From Saururus chinensis (Eukaryota; Streptophyta; Magnoliopsida; Piperales; Saururaceae), in NCBI GenBank assembly GCA_035235625.1, contig CP141147.1, positions 2,084,001-2,148,000 on the forward strand: a stretch of 64,000 nucleotides of DNA, in the 5' to 3' direction. Within the stretch, counting starts at the first letter, position 1, and each line of letters begins with the position of its first letter. Under the pieces are notes generated by a model. It made no database searches. It saw nothing but the letters and a program-made list of their open reading frames with translations, and had not been told where the DNA came from. Of the stretch, positions 36,150 through 48,378 are shown piece after piece. The position numbers and the translations under genes were made by a program.

Positions 36150-37190
36150 AGCTAAGAACAAATCAAAGAAGAAGAAGAAGAATAAGAAAACAAAGAGAAT
36201 AATGAAGCTGGGATCAAGTTGGCCAAGCTAGAGTTTTTATTTTCTTTATGTTTACTTTTCTCTTAAGTTTCTTTTTATCAATGGAAATCTTATTTCTTAG
36301 GTTAATGAGTTGCTAAATATTTTTTTTAGGGCTTGGATGAAGCTTCATTAAATTATTGAATTTCATGATTATGAGCTTGATTAATTTTTCTTAATCGATG
36401 GATTTCTACCTTTTTAATTGATGAGATTAATTTCGATATGAGTTTAGTCATGCTTCTCTCATGATTTAAATTGGTTCTTATTAGTTTTTTTACTTGGTTT
36501 TGTCTTGTTGAATATTGAATTTGTGTATTACTTCATTTTAATTTGTTGAAGTGAGGAGGAACAATGTTTTTTTTTTATTAGAGCTTAATGATGATATTTT
36601 CCATAATAACAAAGAATGAATTCTAGATTATTATGAGTTGATGTGAAAAAAATAATTAATGATCCTACTTATGAATTTCTATGATTTAATGAATGTGGAT
36701 TCCAATGCCTTAGAATTTTGCTTATTTGATAGCATTTTATTTACTTTGCATTATTTTCTTATTCTTAGATTAAAGCTTTATAATTTTGATTTAGATAGTT
36801 TCATTTCCTTTAAACTCTTATTTGCTTTTGTTAGTTATTTTAGTCAAGTCACTCTCTTTATAGTTGTTAACTAGATTAGAGTTTACTTGAGATAGATTAA
36901 ATTTGGTTTTCTGATTTCATGTTTCTATGGGATTGGCACTCGATTTAGCTACTTAACTGCTATAGATCTATGCGCTTGTGAGTAAACAATTAAAATTTAA
37001 TAACAGGTACATTTCACAATGCTTATATCGATATAAGGGGTAACAATTAAAAAATAAGTGAATCTTTAATTCCGAAGCGGGAGGCTGAGAGCCAGAATTG
37101 ATTGAATCACCACGCGAGGTGATTCGGGCCTATTTTAGAACTAGACTAAAATCAACTTTTAGGCAGAATTTTTAATTCCGCACACCTTTT
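36150..37190 (+). repeat. Inserted LTR-like fragment inside the second MULE
   Basis: Part of an insertion of about 1.8 kb (roughly 35,930-37,715) that separates the second MULE's ORF start from the rest. A block here (AGATTAATTTCGATATGAG, CATGCTTCTCTCATGATTT, GGTTCTTATTAG) is present in inverted orientation at about 39,950-40,080. No coding sequence recognised. Confidence 0.5.
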
Positions 37191-37195
37191 GTACC

Positions 37196-37715
37196 TGTCA
37201 CTCCCCGACACTTGCCCGACCAGAGCTGAACCATGTCCAAGGGATGGTCAAAGCGCACTAGAGCAACATAGTAACAACTTGTGGAAGACTTGACCCCTCT
37301 AACGGGTATAAGCACACATGGATAATAAGTAAAATATAAAGGACAATAAATATAAATTAGTCCTCTCAACCCACAAACCTACAACACTAAGCCGACAAAC
37401 ATGGCTTAAGTCATAATGTCATAAATAAATCCAAAGCCACAATGGCTAGTAAAGTATGGGACAAAGTAAGCTAAACATGAAGTTCTAGTAAAACAGCAAA
37501 ATGCCTCAAAATAGAAAATACAAAGAAAATGAGGTGAGTATAAAACTTAGCAAGGTTTGAATGCTAAAACAATAAATTAGAAAATAACCATGGCATTCTA
37601 CATAGTCTGTCACATCAAACATATCATATATCATCTCATTTCTGGTCACATTCTCATTACCTAACCATACTCACCCATAATTAATTATCCCGCATGAAAA
37701 TATCTCCACACACTA
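37196..37715 (-). mobile_element. Truncated giant LTR, copy C (3' end only)
   Basis: On the - strand it ends in a CGGGGAGTGACA-type terminus. About 340 bp inside is a block (ACTCACCTCATTTTC...TTTTGAGGC) equivalent to the conserved block in copies A, B and D. The 5' part is missing. Confidence 0.6.
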
Positions 37716-38990
37716 CTCAGTGAAGGCAACAAAAGATAAGAAGAAGAGAATCTACAGGAGAAGACTGGGTCTGGGAACGAATAGTTTCCCTGCTGGACTT
37801 TGTCTATCAAAAGACCTTATAGATTTACGTTCGGGATGAAAGGCCATCTCGGTGGGGACTGGGTTCTACCCAGTATATGATTGGGAGCCCATCATCATCT
37901 CCAGGCCGCTCTTGGATATTCTCATTGGTGAGTGTTGGGACAACTCACAGAAGGTCTTCAACATTAGGGACAAAAGACTACCCCTTACCGTGGTTGAAGT
38001 GGCAATGATCATGGGTTTGAGTGGAAAAGGGAACTGTGCAAATTAGAAAGTAGCAAGGGGAAGGCTGCCCAAGGAAATGGGCAATTCTACAAGAAGTTCT
38101 TCCAAGGGAAGAGGCAGGAGAAGACAGGACTTGAAGAAATGTTGAAAAAGTGGCTGCTGACAGACGAATTATGTCAGACGAGGACTTAGCATGGTTAGCT
38201 ATCGTGCACATGGGGGTCCTAGTGTTATTCACATAGAGCAACAGAACCGTATCCCCAGCTCTGTGTGATTACATAGATGACCTATCAGTCTTGGGAGCTA
38301 CAATTGGGCTGGGGCCGTGCATGATATGTTGATGAGAGGCATATGATTAGCTCACAAGAACATCATGAACATACAAGATGAGCGCTCCGCCATGGCCGGA
38401 ATTCTCGTTGGGGCTTTATTAGTGCATCAGGTAACACTTGTATTATAGATATCACAATAAATTTTATTATCGTCTATCTAATAATACAATATTTCCACTA
38501 ACACATGTATATCATTGTATCACTCACATATGTCAAGTCGATCGTGTTATAAAGAATACGACGTAAAGCATGCAAGTACAAATATCACGTGATCGGTAAG
38601 ATGACCAAGTATAATATCATGTAGAGGACATTACTGGACGACTAAATTGCCATACTTACACTACTGTCATTTTCTTTTGTATTGTCCACCAGGTATGGTT
38701 TTATGAGCATACGTCCATATGGGCTCCCGTTGGTCCCCCATGTAGCCCAAGGTGCATGAGGTGGCCCAAATTTACCCAACTTTTGAGCGACGTGGAGAAG
38801 GCCACTAAACATGACCCGACCGACGAAAGGCTATTAAGAAGCTTCTAGCTCATCACCTGATGAGGAAATGGTATAAGGAGGTGTTCATGCGTCTGAAGGA
38901 AGACTCCCAAGTTATTATCCAAAACACAACAATTGCAGAAGAGGCCCACTTGATGGATGGCCAAAGGGTGACCCCGAAGGCTAAGAACTA
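37716..38990 (+). pseudogene. MULE second ORF, plant-mobile-domain-like, second copy
   Basis: Same protein as at 31,150-31,675, opposite orientation and further extended. Reads KRIYRRRLGLGTNSFPAG..., a stop, then TGFYPVYDWEPIIISRPLLD, FNIRDKRLPLTVVEVAMIMGLSGKG, a stop at 38,044, VHMGVLVLF, and LVGALLVHQ to a GTAACACTTG donor (about 38,430). After an intron of about 260 bp (acceptor CCACCAG near 38,691) it reads VWFYEHTSIWAPVG...PRCMRWPKF, like the W-x-YE-H...P...PR-x-x-RW stretch of plant mobile domains. Stops and shifts show it is dead. It is joined at 38,991 to an NLR LRR fragment. Confidence 0.62.
38430..38691 (+). other. Intron of the MULE second ORF with CACGAYAT-type motifs
   Basis: GT...AG boundaries between VHQ and VWFYEH. 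Contains ATCGTGTTA, TACGACGTA, CACGTGATC and ATCGTCTA, the same type of word as in the transposase introns. Confidence 0.5.
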
Positions 38991-39587
38991 GCCAAATTGA
39001 GATCTATGCAAAATCTGTCCGTACTAGATGTGAAGGATGGGAGTTTTCAGCTAAAGGAGTTAGAGGAGTTGACTCAGCTAAAGAGGCTTTCCATTACATC
39101 AGTAAGTACTAAAGATGGAAACACTTTGTGCAAGTCCATCAGCAAAATGGTTCATCTCCAGTCACTCTCTATAAGTGCTTCTCAACTTTATGTTGACTTC
39201 TCGGATCTTAATATTATCTCCTTCTCAACTCCTTCAAATGAACTGAGGAGCATCGAGTTGAGTGGGATTCTGAAGAAGTTGCTCAACAACCCCTTTTCAC
39301 TTGACAGCCTCGTCAAGCTACAATTGCAGAATTTGTAGCTCGAGGATAACCCCCTTCAGGCACTCAGAGGTTTACCATCCTTGGCAGAACTACGAATGCT
39401 TTTCCATGCGTACATGGGGGAGAAGTTGCATGCTCGGGCACAAAGTTTTCTAAATCTTAAGACATTATATATTGGAGATCTCTCTGATTTAGAGCTCATT
39501 ACATTAGAACACACAACCTTGCCTAGACTCGAGTTTTTTGCAATTAGTAATATTAGGTTGATGGAAAGAGTTCCCTTGGGGATATAA
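38991..39587 (+). pseudogene. NLR LRR fragment (C-terminal part), truncated
   Basis: Corresponds to about residues 657-860 of the intact NLR (LRSMQNLSVLDVKDG, LKRLSITSV, KMVHLQSLSIS, STPSNELRSIEL, GLPSLAELRML, LKTLYIGDL, LPRLEFFAISN) with high identity, one internal stop near 39,337 and an end at VPLGI-stop where foreign AT-rich DNA begins. The N-terminal domains are absent; the fragment begins abruptly against the MULE second ORF. It may have been joined to the MULE by transposition-related capture or by unequal exchange. Confidence 0.85.
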
Positions 39588-41370
39588 ACTTAAATTACTA
39601 AAGCTAACTAAATCACAAAAGAAAGAAAATTCAAATAAAAAAAAAGCTGAAATTTAATTAAACTAAGAAAGAAATTAAAAGTGTAGAAAATATCAAAAGA
39701 AAATTAACTAAGGTTTAAGAATCCCCTCTTATTAACTTGTAATTTATCATGTCTATGATAATCAATTGACTTCCGAAATATAACTCACAATAAATTAGAA
39801 TTCAATTCTATTTATCATGGAAAATTTCATCTTTTAAGACTTCAATCAAAATACTAAAGATATGTTCTTCTTCACTCCAAAGGAATAAAATCCAGTCAAA
39901 AGTTGCATCCATATGAATAAATCACAACTCATACCTAATTCTACTAATAATCAATCTTAAACCAAGCATTTAATTAATGAAAACTAAATCAAATCATGAG
40001 AAAAGCATAACTAGACTCATATCCAAATTAATCCACTAATTAAATTGAGATAAGAACAATTAACATAAAACCCTTTTTAAATTAACAAATCACATAGATG
40101 TGACATCTCTACAAAATTAATAAGAGGTTCATCTTAATCTTAATTAAGAAAATTTGCCACTAATTAACATGATCTTTACTAAAATAAAATAAAAAACTTG
40201 GAAAGCTCCCTCCACTCTAGCCTTGAGCAACTTCTAAATTCTAGAATTTTTCTTCACAACCTAACAAACTATCATGGAGCCATCTCTAATTTCTGCAATT
40301 CTATCTTTTCTGTGAGTTTTTTGTATTTTTTTTCTACATTAGAGCGATTTATATAGATTTCTAGAATTTTTAATCCTAAGTTGAATGGGAACTGTTATTT
40401 TGTATTTTCTACACATCTAGTCTGTATTCCTATTGGTTATAGATGTGGGCCCCAACTTCCATTTCTTTTCTACAAGTTGGATTTCACTTTTACTTCTTCA
40501 CATTTTCAACTATTCTACACTTTCACGTCTTCAACTCCTTCTGCTTCACGTTTTCAACTTAACCCTTCTTCATTTGTTTCACATCTTCATCTTCTGCTTG
40601 TCTTTTGATTTAATCCTCATCTCTACTCCTTTGCAGCCAATCAAAAAGATCCCTCACGACTCTAACTTCCATCTTCATCATGAACTTGCATCTTCAATTG
40701 TTTCGAGTTTAACATAAACCAATGAAAAAAAACTGATTTATCCTACCAAATCAGTCCCCACTTCTCAATTTATAACTTGAATCAACTTTAATACCATAAA
40801 AACTAAAATGGGCTTTAATTTCATATCAATCAAACCTCTCACAAGCAATATGAAAGCTTCACAATTTCATCAATGGCATCCCAAGTTGATTCTTTACTGT
40901 GCAATCACGAATAAAAAGGCTAAGCCTTACACATGTCATATATGAGATGAGCATAAAATTCTAATAGGATATTATGTAGTTATATCCTGAGTGGGTTGTA
41001 AGGTGATCTATTATTTAAGGATATTTATGTAGTAGCATGATTCTCTATTATGATCTTTCGAAAATGAATGGAAGCCAATGTCTATTTTTTAGTGTTAAAT
41101 TGAAATTGCTGAGTGGACATGAGACACATTGAGTTGTTTGATTCGTAAAATTGGAATTGTATAATTACTTGGTAATGACTGTTTTTAGAAAAACTATTAT
41201 GTATATATAAACACTTGCTACCAATATGAAGTTGTTAGAATGAATTATTGTTTTAGAAGAAAAGTTGTATGAAGCATTACATTTACTTATGATTGATTTT
41301 ATTAAATTAAGTCACATGTTTAGGAGGAAATAATTTGTGATTTTTTTATGTTTTTAATTTTAATTTTGTT
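39588..41370. repeat. Retroelement-derived AT-rich DNA
   Basis: 39,600-40,330 includes an inverted counterpart of the LTR-like fragment at 36,150-37,190. The remainder has no recognisable coding region. The ORFs at 40,381-40,717 are low-complexity. Confidence 0.4.
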
Positions 41371-42491
41371 TTACCTTTTCAGTTTTCAATTTTGTGGGTA
41401 GATTTACTGCAAACCCTCACGAGACTATAACTCGTCTACTAGTATAAGTTAGGGGTTCAAAGGCTTGTTGCATATGCTAAATGCAATCTAGATTTCCTGC
41501 AGAAGTGGAGTAGTTAGTTTCGTTTTTTTTGTTTGTTTTAGTTTTTGTTTTGCTCGAGGACTAGCAAAATATAGGCTTGGGGGCATTTGATACATATGAT
41601 TTTTATATATTTTATACTCCTATTTACCTTATTTGCTAGTGTATGATTAGGTTAATTAAGGGGTAATTGGCGTTTATTTATGCTAAGATAGATATTGGTA
41701 GTGTGATTTAATTATTAGTTAATTTGGGCAATGTCAATTTTTTAGGAGTATATTTGAATAAAATCAGTGTTTTGCATATGTCTTACACATTTGAAATATG
41801 ACTATTTATGTATTTTATGTGATGCACTCTTCCCGAGGCATGTGGATGATGTTTGAAAAAATTTACAACACTCTAGACATTCTTACAAGTGATTTGGACA
41901 ACTTGATGGAGTTGTGGACATGTTGGAAATATATATGGACATTAACAGAATCGCTTAATAAACAAAGAATAGTCGTGAACATGAAAATGGATTGTCCAGT
42001 GAATGACAGTCATCTTCTTGAACACATTTTGGACACTTAATTGGACAGAACTATCCATATTGCAAGAAACTTACCCACAAGTATAAAATACCAAAATTGA
42101 CCACTATATGGGTTGTACTCACATCAATTAACTTAGGGTTTTTATTCCCAACTAAAAGATAAAGGAGGGGGTGATCTCAAATTCCGAATTTTGGGTCAAA
42201 GAGCATTGTGGGCTAACATACATGCACACTACTGCCACCTTCTAACCAGTTCGAATCCTGCGGCTAGTGAGCCGGGTTGAGTCAAAAAGATAATTATTTT
42301 TGTGACTAATTCTTTTGGTTTTCTCTTACCCCAAAATGGATCTAGTTTTCATTTATGTCCCTTACCGGGCGTACGAGTTCGTTGGAATGGGGCAGAGTTT
42401 CTTTAATGGGATTTCTTCTATATTCTATAAAACAATGAAAATACATTTTCCTTTACTAGATTTTCCCTGCATCTAAATGAGAGTAATTACA
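41371..42491 (+). mobile_element. 3' end of a gypsy-type element with LTR (TGATA family)
   Basis: CTCGAGGACTAGCAAAATATAGGCTTGGGGG (41,553-41,583) looks like the purine-rich tract typical of plant gypsy elements, followed by an LTR starting TGATACATATG at 41,588 and plausibly ending GAGTAATTACA at 42,491. The LTR is related to 29,762-31,158. No pol domains were found upstream, so only the 3' end survives. The longer run is given here only by its position and key words. Confidence 0.5.
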
Positions 42492-42790
42492 CTATCGTGG
42501 TTTGTTGTGTGCGCTGTCTAGAGGTGCTCCTATAGTGCATAGTAGATCAAATTATCCAAGGAGACAGACGTCTAAGAGATCCAAAGCAGCCTTGGGAGGG
42601 AGTTAATCTATCCAAAGGACAATGTAAGACGCTTGATTTGATCTTCAACTTTTTGACTTTATGAATTTTTTCATAATCGTAATTACAAAGGTACAAAATT
42701 AACAATCTTAAGACAAACTCTTTTTTCCGTACTTTACTGTTGTGATTTTCTACTTTGAAATTGAGACAATCTTCTGTTTGTTTAAACAAA

Positions 42791-44620
42791 AATGGCTACA
42801 GAGGGTTCCAATGTGACTCCGGTCATAATTCCCACTACTGTTATAGCTTTGGTTCTAGTTAACCATAGGGAAAAGTAGGAAAAATTCAGTGGTGTAGATT
42901 TCAAGCAATGGCAAGAGAAAATGTTGTTCTATCTAACCACAATGAATTTAGCTTGATTTCTTCATAAGGATGTTCTTGTTCTCACTAAGGAGAAAAAAGA
43001 TGACAACTAGGATGTTGCTGCAATTGATGCAAGGAAACAGGCAAACTTTCTTTGCAAAAATTATATTCTCAACGGGTTTAACAACATACTGTAGGGGTGT
43101 AAACGGACGGACGCGGACACGGACAAGACATGTCCGCAGCCGTCCGTTTTTACACAGACCAAGTGCTTGTCCGTCCGTATTTGTCCATGACGGACACAGA
43201 CAGAAACGGACGGACACGGACGGAATGAAGGTGAAAGTTTAACATATACTCTTTTGTTCTTAAATTAAGGGTAATTAGTAAAAAATTAATTAAAAAATAA
43301 GTTATAATAATAGTAAGATAGTCTAATCTAAAAAATAAATAAATAATGATGTTATAAAAGACATGTGAGAGTATAATATGTATTTTTTACAATCTTGTTG
43401 TGAAGATTAACTATGTGACATAGGTTAGTTATTTAGTATAAAATAAAAATAATAATAATAAAATATATAGTTGGCGGACACGGACGGCTGAGGACACGGC
43501 TAACCCTTGTCCATGTTCGTCCGTATTTGGGACGGACAAAAATCAATGTTGTCCATTTTAGTGCGGACGGACACCGGACAAACGGACGCCGTTTACACCC
43601 CTAACATACTGTACAATGTATATAGTCCTATGAAGAGTTGAAATTGTTGGAATCCCTAAACAAGAAGTACAAAACGGAAGATATTAGCACAAAGAAATTC
43701 ATTATTGGCAAATTCATAAACTTTAATGACGAATTCTAAAACTATGATAAATCAAGTCTAAGAACTCTAAGTAATCTTGCATGATATACATGCAAAATGA
43801 ATGACTTTAAGTGAATCTTTTCAGGTGGTTGCTATGATTGAAAAATTACCACCATCTCGAAAAGAGTTCAAGAACTACTTAAAACAATAATGCAAGAAGA
43901 AGAAGTTGTGAATACTTTCTAAAAAGAAAGGATGTGGCTATAGACATGTTTGTGCTATACAAAACCAATATTGAAAAATCAACTTAGCAAGAAAATTAAA
44001 GTTTTAAGGAGTGATAGAGGTGGGGAATATGAATAATCTTTTAGTGAATTTTATTCACAACATAGTATTATTCACCAAACTATAGCACCTTATTCACCTC
44101 AGTAAAATGGAATTGTTGAATAGAAAATTAGAACTTTAAAGAAGATGAATGTCATGTTAATAAGTTCTGGATTACCCCAAAACATGTGGGAGGTAGCTTT
44201 GCTTTTTGTGACTTATATTCTCAACAAAATACCTCATAAGAAAACTTTGAAGACACCATATGAATTATATAAAAATTGGAACTCTTCCTACAAATTCTTA
44301 ATAGTGTGAGGGTGTGGTCCCTATTCCCAAAGAGAATAAAGGTAAGACAGAAAATTATTGATTGGTTATACCAATAACAGTAGTGCATATTGCTTTTATA
44401 TTCACAAATCGAAGATTCTTGATATAAATGTTAATATTGTGATTAAATCTAGGAATGATTCATCTTTTGAACATATTTTTCCATATAATTCTACATTAGA
44501 GGGAATTTCTATTAAAAAAATTTTAGATGTTGCATAGAATAATAATAAAGATAAAGAGGGAGAAGATGATGAACCTAGACATAGCAAACATGCTTAGAAC
44601 ATCAAAATCCTTTAGTATTA
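42791..44620 (+). pseudogene. Ty1-copia gag-pol remnant, broken, hosting a hAT element
   Basis: Pieces of a copia polyprotein in order: N-terminal Gag (KFSGVDFKQWQEKMLFYL), more Gag beyond the hAT insertion (VVAMIEKLPPSRKEFKNYL), then a jump to the integrase C-terminal part (LRSDRGGEYE, FYSQHSIIHQTIAPYSPQ, LNKIPHKKTLKTPYELY) and the linker before RT (SKILDINVNI, FEHIFP). Protease, the integrase N-terminus and RT are missing and stops are frequent. LTRs were not identified. Confidence 0.75.
43092..43603. mobile_element. Non-autonomous hAT element (512 bp), TSD ACATACTG
   Basis: TIRs TAGGGGTGTAAACGG at the left and its inverse ending TTTACACCCCTA at the right. The 8 bp ACATACTG lies on both sides (43,084-43,091 and 43,604-43,611). 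The subterminal parts are dense in GGACGGACG / CGTCCGT words. It lies inside the copia gag remnant, whose sequence resumes directly after it. Confidence 0.93.
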
Positions 44621-44737
44621 ATTTTCTAACTTATTTATTAGAAAATGAGCTTTAAAGCTTTAATAAAGTCATGTCCTCTCCTAAATTACCATATTGGAAA
44701 GTTGTGTTAAATAGTAAAATTAAACAAGTGTCTCAAG

Positions 44738-45180
44738 TGGACTTGTCTAGGGTATTTTTCTATGCGCTTCTCAAGTGGACTTGTTTAGGGTCTTTTTCCA
44801 CGCGTTTTTCTAACGAACTTGTCTAGTTTAGCCTAACTCAGTTTTAAATCTTGGAATAACAGGAGACTGCCACCACCATCCAATAACTTGGAAATTAGAT
44901 CCGATATGGTTCTCATGTTCCCCCTCTCTATGCCCAATAATTGGTGATTAGGACAATATTGTTTTTTTAATTATATATATGTACAACATATTTTTATCCT
45001 ATTAAGGTTGTTTGACTGTGAAATTATTTATAAATAAAAATAAAATTTTTTGAATTTAATTTTAGAAAATATTGTTTTTTAATTATATAGATGTACAACA
45101 CATTTTTATCCTATTAAGGCTATTTGAGTGTGGAATTATTTATAAATAGAAATAGAAATTTTTAGATTTAATTTTATTAA
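44738..45180. repeat. Two small tandem duplications in AT-rich DNA
   Basis: A 45 bp unit (AAGTGGACTTGTCTAGGGT...) is repeated at 44,738-44,830. A 114 bp unit beginning ATATTGTTTTTT is repeated at about 44,955-45,068 and 45,069-45,180. Otherwise 44,621-45,630 holds nothing recognisable except a possible TGATA-family LTR start at 45,418 (TGATATGCACG). Confidence 0.6.
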
Positions 45181-45639
45181 TTCACCATCGAATGATAATT
45201 AAGGTTAGTAATAAATAATTTTAAAATAAATTTAGATGGTGCGTCAAACCTATTTATAAAACTTTAAATTAATATAACTCTCTCTTTCGAAAACGGATAT
45301 ATTCATATATACGTTCTTGGTACTGTTGCGCTTGTATTGATGAGCCCTATCAAACAAGACCCCATATAGGTAGGTAATTATGAAATTTTAAAGTGGGCTC
45401 TATCTATTTATGGTACTGATATGCACGTAATATAACCATTTATATACCCTAGTTTTATGCATTGTAGGGTTGATTTTATATTAATATTGGCTTATTAGAG
45501 TTTAATTCTATTTTATAAGGTTTGATTAGTTTAATTAATGAAATTGCTATTTTGGAGCATTTATGATGAAATTTTGTCGAAGAACTTCAAGTTGGAAAAT
45601 TTCTTTGCCAAAACCAAATGGATAGTCAAGTGTTTAGAA

Positions 45640-46061
45640 GTAGTAAGCGGAGCAGATCTGGAGGATGATTGTCGAAGGACAAGTAGTGCCGATCCAATTA
45701 AGTGAATCTAGAGCTGGAGAAGGCGAGCAGAGCAGGAGGCCGGTGAGCAGAGCGAGAGGCGGTACCGGTGGGAAAGGAGACCGGCAAGCGGAGTTCAAGG
45801 ATTCCTGGATCGTGAGGTGCAGAAGGTAGAAACAGAGGGAGGGCGGGGCGCCTGCAATAGAGGAGGTCCGGTGACGGGGAGAGCACAGGATAGGAAGGAG
45901 GGGGTTGGCCGGCAAGATGAACTGTTGGCGAACAGAGGAGCGTCGGAGTCGAGGGAGGGCGCCGGAGAGATTGCCAGATGGGAGAGCTGGCAGGCAAACA
46001 ATTTCTGGAAAGGGAAACAAGGATCAAGCCGTTGGGCCAATAGGCTTTGATACCATGAGAA
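45640..46061 (-). mobile_element. LTR-retroelement remnant with primer-binding site
   Basis: On the - strand TGGTATCAAAGCC (about 46,047-46,059) is a variant of the initiator-tRNA-Met primer site. The sequence downstream on that strand is proline/serine-rich in all frames and not recognisably Gag. The LTR would lie at 46,060 and beyond in + coordinates. Confidence 0.45.
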
Positions 46062-47650
46062 CAAATTGCAAAAGAGATGAAATTCTATTATATTATACGG
46101 TTGTTTATAGATATAAGTATATATTTCCCATTAGGGAATACACAGTAGATGTAAGCATGTAATTCCTTTTAGGGAAAAGATAAAGAGAAGATGTAGTGAC
46201 AAGGGAACGAAGCAGATGACAAGAAGGGGGAGTCTAGGATCAATGATGTGGCATTGGAGGTGTCCTTAATAGGGCGGGTTAAGAAGGTTTGTCAGGTTGG
46301 ATTGATCTAACTATGTAAGAGCTTAGGGAGGGGCTGGGTGAACAAATGTGGAAAGGGAGGGGGGGCCTGGTCATCAAATGAGTACTAGATTGAGGGGTGG
46401 GGCAGCCAAATCTGGTGTGGGAGGGGCGGACATAAGAAAGGGACTTAGGGAATACACTTTGTAACAGGAGGGAGAGGTGGAGTAGTTTAGGAGAGAGTAC
46501 AGATGTGAGAAGTAAAAGATGGGTGACGAAGTGTAGTGGTAGGTGGAATATAATGTTTGAGACTGCTAGACATAGATCTGACGGCCTTTTCGAGAGGCGT
46601 GTCTAGCTTGACTAACCTCCATGACAGGAATTCATGGCAAATAGGGGTCATAGTAGGCCTAGTGTTAGCCCCTCCACTTTTTGCATAGAGAAGGGGGCGG
46701 CTACCCCTTATACTTGGCAGCGGATAGCCATGTTAGCCTAGGCAAAGGACAGCCTAGGCAGCCCCTTGGGCACAGATGGATGCTTGGAGCAGCGATGGAG
46801 CAGTTCCAGATGCACACTCACCTTGCGGTGCAGACTGAGGCGGAGTCCCTGCGTGGGCATGACTCTAGGTGGCGTGCTGGGTGCCACAACTCCTTAGGGA
46901 CGGACTCCTAAGGCCGCTAGGATGCATTGAGGCAGCGCAGCCAGACTCCTAGTGCAGATAGAAGCGAAGGCAGCAACTTCCTTTGGATGGTTGGACTCTA
47001 GAAGCAGCAGGGCGCTGGACTCCTAGCCGAAGACGGACTCCTCGCTTGGTTTCTTGATTTGTGTTGGGACGCCCCTATTGGGCTAGGAGAGTTGGGATAG
47101 GGAGGGACTCTGTATGGGTTGGGCTATTGTAATCCTAGCTTAATATGGACCAGCCTGCTGGCTGAGTCTATATAAGGGGAGGAGGTGGGGCGGCCATATA
47201 TGGCAGATGGTTGTATGTTGAAGACGAACCAGAGAGCTCTGCGAGATTGAGCACAATGACTTGGTTGGTCAGCCCCTGCCCTCTTAACCGACGGACTGAG
47301 TTTACATAGCATAGGGCGGAGCCCTTTGCACCAAAGATGACTATGTTGGATGATTACTTGTTCCCCTTGTGTATACGAGAGGGAAGGTTGCAAGAGTAGG
47401 TTGCTGGCTGCACGCTGTAGTCAGGCCAGCATGGGTGTGGATGCTAGGCAAAGCTCTGCACCTGTGACACCTAGCATAGTACATACCTCTATAGTAATTG
47501 TCCTAACATAGTTAGCGATGTATTATGCTACGACCTTTATGTACGTACTATGGTCATGGACTCTGGCATAGGGACGGGTCGGGAAACCATTTCCCAAACT
47601 TACTGTACAAGTGGGACCTAATCTGTGTTGCACAGCAGGATACATTTTCT
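46062..47650. other. GC-richer LTR-like DNA with a TATA box
   Basis: Contains TATATAAG at 47,169-47,176 followed by a G-rich leader-like tract, and several repeats of GGACTCCTA-type words (46,890-47,040). Probably LTR promoter sequence of one or two retroelements. Boundaries not determined. The ORFs here have no recognisable product. Confidence 0.4.
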
Positions 47651-47899
47651 TTCTTTTGTGTTTTCTTTTTCTTTGAAAATTCTTTCTTTTCTAGATTTGA
47701 GAATCCAACAGTCGAGTATAAAGAAAGAATTTGATTACAAGGGCGTTGAAATAGAAAGGAAAACAAATCTCCAAGGCTATGAACATTGAAAATCTTACAC
47801 TAATTAACATACTAAAAAAACACGTAGAAAAAAAATTCCATGGAACAAACAATGCCTTCAAGAATCTCAGACCAATTATTAGGAGGCTGTAAAAAAATT

Positions 47900-48378
47900 G
47901 CAGTTATTTAAGCTAGACTCATGTTGAAACCGGTTGAATGTGCTGGATCTCTTCCCTCGATATGATGGTTTGCAACTGTTGTGGAAGATGGATAATTTTC
48001 TAAGTTGTGGAGATGTGTTAACATCGTAAAGCTTATTATTCATTGACATCCAAGAACTTAAAAAAATTCAAGATTTGGCATGACTTTCTCATTTAATATG
48101 ATGGTGTTCAGCCTTCTGAAATCCCCAAAAACCAATGTCTTGAGCTTTGAGAAACCACCCAGAATCACCTCCAGTGTCTCTCCCGCATAGGCTTCATCAA
48201 ACATTCGGAGATCTACCAAATTAAGCAAAGAGTGGAGGTCCTGCAATGGGTCTCCACTCACCTGCGAGTGTGAGAGATGAATTTTAAAAAGCACGCAATA
48301 CGAAAGAAGCTCCATCGGTAGCTTCATCAGGCACCCGGTTAACTTAATACTCCTCAAATCATTCGAAGGAGTTGATAA
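47900..48378 (-). pseudogene. NLR pseudogene, C-terminal LRR part (split by copia)
   Basis: From the copia junction leftwards on the - strand: STPSNDLRSIKLTG, LPMELLSYCVLFKIHL, DPLQDLHSLLNLVDLRMF, FSKLKTLVFGDF, MPNLEFF, then after a shift MLTHLHNLENYPSSTTV. This matches residues about 733 to the C-terminus of the intact NLR at 20,524-23,238. The upstream part of the same gene is at 56,005-56,729, beyond the copia element. Frameshifts and stops make it non-functional. Confidence 0.85.

Noticed and set aside
42225-42290. AGTTCGAATCC B-box-like word suggesting a tRNA-derived SINE
   Set aside because: No matching A box at the right spacing and no defined 3' tail or target duplication.
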